Positions 1 to 5,524 of a stretch of 8,787 nucleotides of DNA are shown here, piece after piece (within the stretch, counting starts at the first letter, position 1; every line of letters starts with the position of its first letter). The DNA comes from Clostridiales bacterium (GTDB lineage Bacteria; Bacillota; Clostridia; Peptostreptococcales; T1SED10-28), in NCBI GenBank assembly GCA_007134725.1, contig SLKF01000243.1, positions 1 to 8,787 on the forward strand, in the 5' to 3' direction. A program made the position numbers and the translations under genes. The notes below the pieces were generated by a model, which was not told where the DNA came from, searched no databases, and was given only the letters and a program-made list of their open reading frames with translations.

Positions 1-149
1 CGCTCGAGTAGTGTTGTAAAGCAATTGTTAAAACGGTTATTTTTTACGGGTTTCACACCCAAATTTGTTACAAATCTCCTCTCATGGGGTAAATATCCCT
101 TAAGCAGAAAAAAAGCTGTTGATAGAGTCTATTGGAGGAGGAGAAAATA

Positions 150-548
150 ATGAAAAAACGAAGTGTGTTGATGATACTGTTGGCCCTGCTGATGGTGCTG
201 GTATTGGTCGCTTGTGGCAACGGCAATGATAACGGAGACGACAACGGAGTTGAAAACGGTGTGGAGAACGGTGCGGAAGATCCCGCCGATGACGATGAAG
301 CCGCCGAAGAGGAATTGCCGGTGATGACTATGGCAGAAGTCGCCGAAAATGATGGATTGGACGGGGCCAGAGCCTACGTTGTAGTAGAGGGAATCGTATA
401 CGATGTTACGGACTCCCCGAGATGGGTGGATGGAAATCATAATGGAAATCAGGCAGGACAGGATTTAACCGATGAAATTCTGGGAGATTCCCCCCATGGC
501 AGAAGTGTACTGGATCGTTTTGAACCCATTGGAAGAATTGAAGAATAA
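150..548 (+). CDS. Exported lipoprotein with cytochrome b5-like heme-binding domain
   Basis: The 132-residue product starts with a lipoprotein signal peptide: MKKR, a hydrophobic run to about residue 18, then lipobox LVAC with the acylated cysteine at C22. A low-complexity acidic Asn/Gly/Asp/Glu linker (about 23-56) includes two VENG units. The rest (about 58-132) resembles the small bacterial cytochrome b5-like heme-binding domain: AYVVVEGIVYDVTDSPRW (75-92), then H97 in GNHNG and H116 in SPHG, which are the likely heme ligands. It should be anchored on the outer face of the membrane and may carry electrons or bind heme; its partner is unknown. ATG 150 is chosen because GGAGGAGG lies just upstream; an in-frame TTG at 132 would precede that site. 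The gene is monocistronic, with a terminator directly downstream. The fold call is from sequence resemblance only. Confidence 0.85.
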   Translation: MKKRSVLMILLALLMVLVLVACGNGNDNGDDNGVENGVENGAEDPADDDEAAEEELPVMTMAEVAENDGLDGARAYVVVEGIVYDVTDSPRWVDGNHNGNQAGQDLTDEILGDSPHGRSVLDRFEPIGRIEE

Positions 549-560
549 ATATAATAAGGG

Positions 561-588
561 AAAGGCTCTTGGATAAGGGCCTTTTTTT
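561..588 (+). terminator. Intrinsic terminator of the heme-domain lipoprotein gene
   Basis: Bases 561-570 (AAAGGCTCTT) pair with 575-584 (AAGGGCCTTT) around a four-base GGAT loop. This is ten pairs including one U-G, followed by a seven-T run (582-588). It lies 12 bp after the stop codon and separates the first gene from the TRAP transcription unit. Confidence 0.92.
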
Positions 589-590
589 AC

Positions 591-619
591 TTTACTTATA
601 AATATCCTTGTGATATTAT
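591..619 (+). promoter_or_regulatory. Candidate sigma-A promoter for the TRAP operon
   Basis: TTTACT (591-596) and TATTAT (614-619) are separated by 17 bp and match the -35 and -10 consensus at four and five of six bases. Transcription would begin near 626, upstream of the antiterminator and terminator hairpins, leaving a leader of roughly 150 bases before dctP. An alternative -10 (CATAAT, 648-653) has no good -35 and would cut into the first hairpin. Confidence 0.4.
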
Positions 620-651
620 TGATTTAGTGCAGAAAAAGTCCATAGTACATA

Positions 652-685
652 ATAGTTATGACAGGAGAATAGGAGTGTCAACTAT
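652..685 (+). promoter_or_regulatory. Candidate antiterminator hairpin in the dctP leader, loop GAGAATAGGAG
   Basis: Bases 652-657 (ATAGTT) pair with 680-685 (AACTAT), and 660-663 (GACA) with 676-679 (TGTC), with a two-base bulge at 658-659. The 12-nt loop (664-675) contains GAGAATAGGAG. Bases 678-685 are also the 5' arm of the downstream terminator, so the two hairpins exclude each other, as in attenuation. The 11-base loop sequence recurs exactly at 5430-5440 before the glp terminator. The pairing is read directly; stabilisation of this form by GlpP is inference. Because the loop is AGGAG-rich it could also be a ribosome binding site for a leader peptide starting at GTG 675. Confidence 0.55.
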
Positions 686-736
686 ATTAACACACAGTGA
701 GCGAAGCTTCATGTGTTCTATAGTTGATGTTTTTTT
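678..736 (+). terminator. Leader terminator (attenuator) upstream of dctP
   Basis: TCAACTATA (678-686) pairs perfectly with TATAGTTGA (719-727). Inside it, AACACA (689-694) pairs with TGTGTT (712-717), and the tip folds around GC-GAA-GC (701-707). The stem is followed two bases later by seven Ts (730-736). It lies 42 bp before the dctP start, so it would stop transcription before the gene unless overridden. Its 5' arm is shared with the hairpin at 652-685, giving an on/off choice. Confidence 0.75.
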
Positions 737-778
737 GCGCAAATTGAGGATGTATTCAAATTATAAGGAGGAAGATTA

Positions 779-1834
779 ATGAAAAAAGTTCTGTTGATTT
801 TACTGGCATTGGCCATGGTTTTCAGTTTAGCAGCCTGTGGAAACGGTGCTGATGATTCCGAAGGGGGAGATTCTTCAAACGGAGAAGCCTCGGGCAATGA
901 GAACGTTGAAACAAAGGTTATTACCGTAAGTACCAAGTTTGTAGACGACGAGCAAACCGCAATTTCGCTTAAGAAAGTGGTAGAAGCGGTAAATGAAAGA
1001 AGCGACGGATCTTTAGAATTACAACTATTTACCAGTGGCGTACTGCCAATCGGTAAAGACGGTATGGAACAAATTGTTCAAGGTTCTGACTGGATCTTAG
1101 TTGAAGGGGTAAACTTCCTTGGAGACTATGTACCGGACTACAACGCCGTAACCGGACCTTTCCTTTACAGCACCTTTGATGAGTACTTTGCCATGATGCA
1201 AACCGATTTGGTTCAGAACTTAAACCGACAAATCGAAGAAGATCACGGTGTGAAGGTTCTTTCTTTGGACTGGGTATTCGGTTTCAGAAGCATGATGACC
1301 AACAAGCCGATCACATCTCCGGACGACATGAATGGAATGAATATCCGCGTTCCTACCAGTCAGTTATACACCTACACCATTGAAGCCATGGGAGGAAACC
1401 CGGTTTCCATGCCTTACCCGGACACCTATGCAGCGATTCAGCAAGGGGTAATTGACGGAGTGGAAGGTTCTATTATGACCTACTACGGAACCCAACAATA
1501 TGAAAACGTAAAAGAATACTCTTTAACCAACCACTTATTAGGAGTATCTGCAATATCCATCTCTACCGACCTTTGGGACACCTTAACGGAAGAAGAGCAA
1601 ACCATTATCGTAGAAGAGTTTGAAAAAGGTGCGGAAGACAACCTTACAGAAACCATTAAAGCAGAAGAAGAGTATGCAGATCTTCTTAAAGAAGAAGGGG
1701 TTACCTTCCACGAAGTAGACGCAGCAGCTTTCTTAGAAGCAGCAGAGCCCGTATATTCCAAGTTCCCACAGTGGACTCCGGGAATTTACGAAGAGATCTT
1801 GGAAGAACTGGAAAAAATCAAAGCAGAGCAGTAA
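779..1834 (+). CDS. dctP: TRAP transporter substrate-binding lipoprotein (DctP family)
   Basis: This is the extracytoplasmic receptor of a tripartite TRAP transporter; it binds solute outside the membrane and delivers it to DctQM. The 351-residue protein has a lipoprotein signal peptide with lipobox LAAC (C20), as expected in a Gram-positive, and a Ser/Gly/Glu/Asn linker to about 45. The DctP fold follows. R170 (GFRSMMTN) and R190 (NIRVP) are 20 residues apart, like R127 and R147 of the sialic acid receptor SiaP, where R147 binds the carboxylate. Further family signatures are EAMGGNPVSMPYPDTYAAIQ (202-221) and GVIDGVEG (223-230). These arginines favour an acidic ligand, but the actual substrate cannot be read from sequence. 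AAGGAGGA (765-772) fixes ATG 779. Its leader carries an attenuator. The symbol is the generic family name and does not imply dicarboxylate specificity. Confidence 0.95.
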   Translation: MKKVLLILLALAMVFSLAACGNGADDSEGGDSSNGEASGNENVETKVITVSTKFVDDEQTAISLKKVVEAVNERSDGSLELQLFTSGVLPIGKDGMEQIVQGSDWILVEGVNFLGDYVPDYNAVTGPFLYSTFDEYFAMMQTDLVQNLNRQIEEDHGVKVLSLDWVFGFRSMMTNKPITSPDDMNGMNIRVPTSQLYTYTIEAMGGNPVSMPYPDTYAAIQQGVIDGVEGSIMTYYGTQQYENVKEYSLTNHLLGVSAISISTDLWDTLTEEEQTIIVEEFEKGAEDNLTETIKAEEEYADLLKEEGVTFHEVDAAAFLEAAEPVYSKFPQWTPGIYEEILEELEKIKAEQ

Positions 1835-1858
1835 TAAGGCAGTAACAGAGCCGTAATT

Positions 1859-1897
1859 CATTATATAAAGACATTATATAAAGACATTATATTAAGA
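1859..1897 (+). repeat. Three tandem copies of a 13-bp unit
   Basis: CATTATATAAAGA occurs at 1859-1871 and 1872-1884, and once more at 1885-1897 with a single A-to-T change. The array sits in the 178-bp gap between dctP and dctQ, just before a long hairpin. It is AT-rich and contains TATATAA-like strings that could resemble a -10 box, but no matching -35 is evident. It may be simple slippage. Confidence 0.9.
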
Positions 1898-1909
1898 CAC
1901 AAAAACACA

Positions 1910-1954
1910 CTAATAGCATTCCTTTTACATAATCGGTAGAGGGAGTGCTATTAG
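1910..1954 (+). promoter_or_regulatory. Long intercistronic hairpin without a T-run, between dctP and dctQ
   Basis: Bases 1910-1922 (CTAATAGCATTCC) pair with 1942-1954 (GGAGTGCTATTAG) over 13 pairs with one U-G, around a 19-base loop. The bases that follow are AAAGTT, so it does not look like an intrinsic terminator on the + strand. Hairpins placed after a binding-protein gene and before membrane-subunit genes commonly act as mRNA stability or processing elements that keep the receptor message more abundant; that role here is inferred. Confidence 0.7.
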
Positions 1955-2012
1955 AAAGTTAAGCAGGGTCAGGATCGATGGAAAACGAATATTTATCGGA
2001 ATGGAGGATACC

Positions 2013-2540
2013 ATGAAGACGTATTTAAGAAAACTCGGTGTGAATTTTGAGCTGTATCTGGGATCGTTTTTTTTGTTGATTACATCGGTTATTGTAATTG
2101 TTAATGTATTTACCCGTTATTTTTTAAACTTTACATACCACTGGGCGGAAGAAATTGCCGTAGGGGCCTTTGTATGGGTAATCTTTTTAGGCTTTGCCAA
2201 TGCTTTTAAAACCAGATCTTTGATCGGGGTGGAGGTTTTGACCAATTTGGTTCCGGAAAAAGGACGACCGGTGCTGATTTTTATCACCTCGCTGGTGGTT
2301 TCCGTGCTTTCGGGTACCATGTTTTATCTTAGTTATTTATATGTCGCCGGATCAACGAAAATAACAGCAGCCCTGGAGCTGTCTTACAAATATATTTATA
2401 TATCCATGGTTTTTGCCTTTGGGCTGATCACCATTTATTCCCTGTACTTTTTGGTACAGAGTTTTCGAAAGATCTTTATGAAAAAAGATGTACGGATTGA
2501 TGTGGATCCGGAATTAGTGAAAGGGGAGGTGCGACGATAA
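2013..2540 (+). CDS. dctQ: TRAP transporter small membrane subunit (DctQ family)
   Basis: This small membrane subunit joins DctM to form the TRAP permease. The 175 residues show four membrane segments at about 16-36, 49-66, 86-109 and 124-146. The family signature NVFTRYFLN (31-39) is followed by HWAEE (43-47) at the start of the second helix. The tail is charged and cytoplasmic. I place the start at ATG 2013, since GGAGG (2003-2007) precedes it; an in-frame ATG at 2001 overlaps that site and lacks one of its own. The stop codon overlaps the dctM start (TAATG), so the two are translationally coupled. A 12-codon frame (ATG 1978 to TGA 2016) also overlaps this start but has only a weak ribosome site. 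Confidence 0.93.
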   Translation: MKTYLRKLGVNFELYLGSFFLLITSVIVIVNVFTRYFLNFTYHWAEEIAVGAFVWVIFLGFANAFKTRSLIGVEVLTNLVPEKGRPVLIFITSLVVSVLSGTMFYLSYLYVAGSTKITAALELSYKYIYISMVFAFGLITIYSLYFLVQSFRKIFMKKDVRIDVDPELVKGEVRR

Positions 2541-3826
2541 TGGGTTCTTTAACACCGGTAGCGGTTTTATTCATACTGTTTTTCTTAAACATCCCTGTTG
2601 CCTTCGCGCTGATGGGAGCATCCCTGTTTTACTTCGTATTTATCAACACCTCCATGCCTATGGAGATGATCATTCAACAGTTCGTCACTTCTGTGGAATC
2701 CTTTCCCTATTTGGCGGTGCCCTTCTTTATCATGGTAGGGTCCGTAATGAACTACTCGGGCATCAGTGGCGCCTTAATGGATTTCGCCGATGTTCTGGTA
2801 GGCCATACCAAAGGAGGACTGGCCCAGGTAAACGTACTGCTTAGTGCGTTGATGGGAGGAATTTCCGGGTCCGCCAATGCGGATGCGGCCATGCAGTCCA
2901 AGATTTTGGTACCGGAAATGGAGCGAAAGGGCTTTTCAAAGGCATTTTCCGCAGCGGTAACCGCAGGGTCCTCCGCCATCAGCCCGGTAATCCCTCCGGG
3001 AACAAATCTGATTTTATACGCACTGATTGCCGGTGTCCCCGTGGGGAATATGTTCCTTGCGGCTTATATGCCGGGAATTCTAATGGCCGTAGCCCTGATG
3101 ATCACGGTGCATATTATTGCGGTTAGACGAGACTACAAACCCAGTAGGGACCGGATGTCCAGCTTTTTAGAAATCCTAAAACAGTTCGGGAAATCCATCT
3201 GGGCATTATTTATTCCCTTCGGAATTATTATGGGAATGCGCTTCGGAATCTTTACGCCGACGGAGGCGGGAGGGATCGCCGTAGTATTTTCCATCATCGT
3301 AGGATTTATCGTATACAAACAGTTAAAGCCGGTTCATATTCCACTCATTTTAATGGATACGGTAAAGGGAACCGGTGGAGTCATGGCCATTATTGCCAGC
3401 GCCCGGGTTTTTGGGTACTACTTAACCTTAGAGCGAATTCCTCAAATGATTACGGAGAGTTTAGTGAACTTTACTGATAGTACCTTCGTTTTACTGATTG
3501 TCATCAATCTATTACTCTTATTCATCGGAATGTTTTTAGAGGGTGGGGCAGCACTGGTAATCCTGGCACCACTACTGGTTCCTGCAGTTGTGGCCTTTGG
3601 GGTGGATCCCATTCACTTTGGAATGATTTTTATCGTAAATATTATGATCGGTGGATTGACACCGCCCTTCGGGTCCATGATGTTTACCGTAAGTACCATC
3701 GTCAATGTAAAACTGGAGGATTTTATCAAGGAAATCTGGCCCTTTATCGGAGCCTTGGTTGCGGTACTACTATTGATTACCTACTCCGAGACGGTTGCCC
3801 TGTTTACACTGAATCTGTTTAAATAA
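2540..3826 (+). CDS. dctM: TRAP transporter large membrane subunit (DctM family)
   Basis: This is the large permease subunit, which carries the ion-coupled (usually Na+) transport path. The 428 residues are hydrophobic throughout, with about a dozen membrane segments, normal for the family. Signatures appear in order: PFFIMVGSVM (61-70), SGSANADAA (109-117), ISPVIPPG (147-154), FTPTEAGG (238-245) and GGLTPPFG (371-378). The two proline-rich motifs mark the inverted halves of the elevator-type transporter. The first is usually IPPS, and here reads IPPG. The start ATG shares its first base with the dctQ stop, with GGGGAGGTG just upstream. It ends 34 bp before the HAD phosphatase gene with no terminator between, so that gene is probably cotranscribed. 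Confidence 0.95.
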   Translation: MGSLTPVAVLFILFFLNIPVAFALMGASLFYFVFINTSMPMEMIIQQFVTSVESFPYLAVPFFIMVGSVMNYSGISGALMDFADVLVGHTKGGLAQVNVLLSALMGGISGSANADAAMQSKILVPEMERKGFSKAFSAAVTAGSSAISPVIPPGTNLILYALIAGVPVGNMFLAAYMPGILMAVALMITVHIIAVRRDYKPSRDRMSSFLEILKQFGKSIWALFIPFGIIMGMRFGIFTPTEAGGIAVVFSIIVGFIVYKQLKPVHIPLILMDTVKGTGGVMAIIASARVFGYYLTLERIPQMITESLVNFTDSTFVLLIVINLLLLFIGMFLEGGAALVILAPLLVPAVVAFGVDPIHFGMIFIVNIMIGGLTPPFGSMMFTVSTIVNVKLEDFIKEIWPFIGALVAVLLLITYSETVALFTLNLFK

Positions 3827-3860
3827 TCCCTGGACCATTGGCAAAAGGAGGACGCTTACT

Positions 3861-4649
3861 GTGACATTACAAGAGAAAAACGTATTTCTGTTGGATATGG
3901 ACGGAACCATTTATTTAGGAGACGAGTTGATTGAAGGGGCCAAGGATTTTTTAGCCGCCTTAAGGGAACGGGGAAAGCGCTACATCTTTCTGACCAACAA
4001 CTCCTCGAAAAATAAAGAAGTGTATGTGGAAAAACTGAATAAACTGGGCATCAAGGCCACAGAAGAGGAAGTCTTTACCTCCGGGGAAGCCACCACCCTC
4101 TATCTTAATAAGGAAAAACCGGGAGCTCGAGTGTATCTTTTGGGTACTCCCGCCTTGGAAAAGGAATTTACCGATGCAGGTTTTGTCATCGAAAAAGAGC
4201 GAAAAAAAGAAGTGGACTATGTGGTCCTGGGCTTTGATACCACCCTAACCTATGAAAAACTGTGGGGAGCCTGTGAGTACATTGCCAAGGACGTGGCCTA
4301 TATCGCCACCCATCCGGATTTTGTCTGTCCCTTGCCAAACAACGAGTTTATGCCCGATGCGGGAGCCATGGCGGCGCTGATTGAAGCCGCCACGGGAAAA
4401 ACTCCCAAGGTTATGGGAAAGCCCAATAAACAGGTAGTGGAAAGCATCGCCTTAAAATACGGCCTTGAAAAGAAGGATATGGCCATGGTGGGAGACCGGC
4501 TATATACCGATGTTGAGACGGGAAACAACGCAGGCATCGCCTCGGTAATCGTCTTCTCGGGAGAAACCAAGGAAAAAGACTATGAAATGAGCCCCATTCG
4601 GGCCACCTTCGCCTATCCTTCCGTAAAAGAGATGATTGAAGAGGTCTAA
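3861..4649 (+). CDS. HAD-superfamily IIA phosphatase (NagD/AraL/YutF-like)
   Basis: This is a soluble phosphohydrolase of 262 residues, typical for HAD subfamily IIA. All four catalytic motifs are present: DMDGT with nucleophile D12 and acid/base D14; TNN (45-47) within FLTNNSSK; K187 in GKPN; and GDRLYTD with D212 and D217 for Mg2+. The C2 cap lies between about 70 and 180 and includes HPDFVCPLPN (151-160) and PDAG. Relatives act on small phosphorylated metabolites, including nucleotide, sugar, glycolate and glycerol phosphates. Its place after a TRAP transporter and before glpP makes a G3P-type substrate attractive, but this is inference. The start is GTG 3861, 8 bp after AAGGAGGA (3845-3852). 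Confidence 0.9.
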   Translation: MTLQEKNVFLLDMDGTIYLGDELIEGAKDFLAALRERGKRYIFLTNNSSKNKEVYVEKLNKLGIKATEEEVFTSGEATTLYLNKEKPGARVYLLGTPALEKEFTDAGFVIEKERKKEVDYVVLGFDTTLTYEKLWGACEYIAKDVAYIATHPDFVCPLPNNEFMPDAGAMAALIEAATGKTPKVMGKPNKQVVESIALKYGLEKKDMAMVGDRLYTDVETGNNAGIASVIVFSGETKEKDYEMSPIRATFAYPSVKEMIEEV

Positions 4650-4680
4650 GTTAGCACCCCCCTTCTCTTGTTTTTTTTTA
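4638..4680 (+). terminator. Weak possible terminator after the HAD gene
   Basis: GAAGAGG (4638-4644), at the very end of the HAD gene, can pair with CCTTCTC (4661-4667), with one mismatch and one G-U. A T-rich run (4671-4679) follows. The stem is poor, so read-through into glpP is likely. Confidence 0.3.
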
Positions 4681-4695
4681 TAAAAAGACTATAAT
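4668..4695 (+). promoter_or_regulatory. Candidate glpP promoter
   Basis: A perfect -10 box TATAAT (4690-4695) lies 16 bp after TTGTTT (4668-4673), which matches the first half of the -35 consensus. Transcription would start near 4702, giving a leader of about 70 bases before glpP. Confidence 0.5.
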
Positions 4696-4713
4696 AGAAA
4701 CAACAGGTTCTTT

Positions 4714-4741
4714 AAATCTCAGTATTTGAGAATAGAGATTT
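4714..4741 (+). promoter_or_regulatory. Leader hairpin before glpP with a near copy of the loop motif
   Basis: AAATCTC (4714-4720) pairs with GAGATTT (4735-4741). Alternatively CTCA (4718-4721) pairs with TGAG (4727-4730), so two folds compete. The sequence GAGAATAGAG (4728-4737) is one base short of the GAGAATAGGAG found in the dctP and glp leaders. No T-run follows, so any control would not be by simple termination. It could be autoregulation or coincidence. Confidence 0.4.
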
Positions 4742-4772
4742 AGGGCATCGAAAGTCGTGAAGGGATGATCAA

Positions 4773-5339
4773 ATGACAGAGAACATCTTCAATCACATCG
4801 AAACCAATCCGGTGATCGCCGCGGTGCAAAATATCGAGGATGTGGACATCGCCGTAGGCTCCCAGGTGGGCATGATTATTTTGATGTGTGCCAACATCAT
4901 GAATGCCCGGGACATGGTGGATAAAATCCGAAAATCCGGGAAACTGGTAATCATTCATATGGATTTCTTAGAAGGCATCGGCCGGGACCAAAAAGCGGTA
5001 GAGTACGTGGCAACGGTGCTTGGCCCCGACGGGATCATCAGCACCCGCAACAGTCATATCAAGCACGCAAAGCAGTGTGGGATATTTGCGATCCAGCGTT
5101 TCTTTCTTATCGACAACAAATCCTATGAAACGGCCATATCCAGCGTCAAAAGCAATAAGCCGGATATGATTGAAATTATGCCCGGGGTGATGCCCACTAT
5201 CATCAAACGGATCACCAAAGATCTTATGATTCCCGTCATTGCGGGAGGACTGATCAGTACCAAACAGGACATCATGGAAGCCCTGCAGGCAGGAGCCATT
5301 GCCGCCTCCACCGGGAAAAAATATTTGTGGGAGTTATAA
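4773..5339 (+). CDS. glpP: Glycerol-3-phosphate-responsive antiterminator GlpP
   Basis: GlpP is a TIM-barrel RNA-binding regulator. In Bacillus subtilis it binds G3P and then leader RNA of glp genes, preventing termination. This 188-residue protein has the normal length and the family motifs: HMDFLEGIGRD (62-72), GIISTRN (87-93), IEIMPGVMP (133-141), IAGGLIST (156-163) and AGAIAASTGKKYLWEL (173-188). The last two are the likely phosphate-binding loops. The ATG at 4773 has AAGGG (4760-4764) upstream. It stands immediately before the GlpA-like gene, whose leader carries an intrinsic terminator, which fits its job. The TRAP operon leader has a related layout, so that may be a second target (inference). 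Its own leader is structured and may be autoregulated. Confidence 0.94.
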   Translation: MTENIFNHIETNPVIAAVQNIEDVDIAVGSQVGMIILMCANIMNARDMVDKIRKSGKLVIIHMDFLEGIGRDQKAVEYVATVLGPDGIISTRNSHIKHAKQCGIFAIQRFFLIDNKSYETAISSVKSNKPDMIEIMPGVMPTIIKRITKDLMIPVIAGGLISTKQDIMEALQAGAIAASTGKKYLWEL

Positions 5340-5426
5340 TCCCTAAAATTCGGGTATAAATATAAGTAGAAATGGAACTGCAGCAAAACACAATATATCT
5401 GCTGAAAAAGCAAAACTGAATAAAAA

Positions 5427-5444
5427 GGCGAGAATAGGAGAGCC
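5427..5444 (+). promoter_or_regulatory. Candidate antitermination site before the glp terminator, loop GAGAATAGGAG
   Basis: GAGAATAGGAG (5430-5440) is identical to 665-675 in the dctP leader. Here GGC (5427-5429) can pair with GCC (5442-5444), again giving a 12-nt loop. Bases 5443-5444 are also the first pairs of the terminator, so the stem would compete with it. Three pairs are too weak alone, which would suit a protein-stabilised site. Binding by GlpP is inferred from the adjacent gene and family knowledge. Confidence 0.5.
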
Positions 5445-5492
5445 GTGCACAGAATCTATGATAACCATAGGTTTTTGTTGTACGGTTTTTTT
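5443..5492 (+). terminator. Leader terminator upstream of the GlpA-like gene
   Basis: CCGTGCA (5443-5449) pairs with TGTACGG (5479-5485) with one G-U. After a one-base bulge the stem continues through 5450-5454, and CTATG (5456-5460) pairs with CATAG (5466-5470) around an AUAAC loop. Seven Ts (5486-5492) follow. It lies 32 bp before the start codon and 103 bp after the glpP stop. I find no convincing promoter in 5340-5440, so transcripts may come through from glpP. This is the expected type of target for a GlpP antiterminator. Confidence 0.85.
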
Positions 5493-5524
5493 AATGGAGT
5501 GATGAATTTAAAGGAGGAAGTAGA

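Noticed and set aside
86..99. Small inverted repeat GGGGTA/TATCCC upstream of the first gene.
   Set aside because: The loop would be only two bases and no T-run follows; it is not a credible terminator or operator.
132..149. TTG start at 132 for the heme-domain lipoprotein.
   Set aside because: It begins upstream of and reads through the GGAGGAGG ribosome site; ATG 150 gives a standard lipoprotein signal peptide.
1..150. Open frame from the window edge to a TAA overlapping the first gene start (frame 1, 49 codons), as a possible tail of an upstream gene.
   Set aside because: The translation is not recognisable, is very basic at the end because it reads the ribosome binding site as Arg codons, and 49 open codons are not rare by chance in such sequence.
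1978..2016. Twelve-codon frame overlapping the dctQ start.
   Set aside because: Too short, with a weak ribosome site; the overlap with ATG 2013 could be chance.
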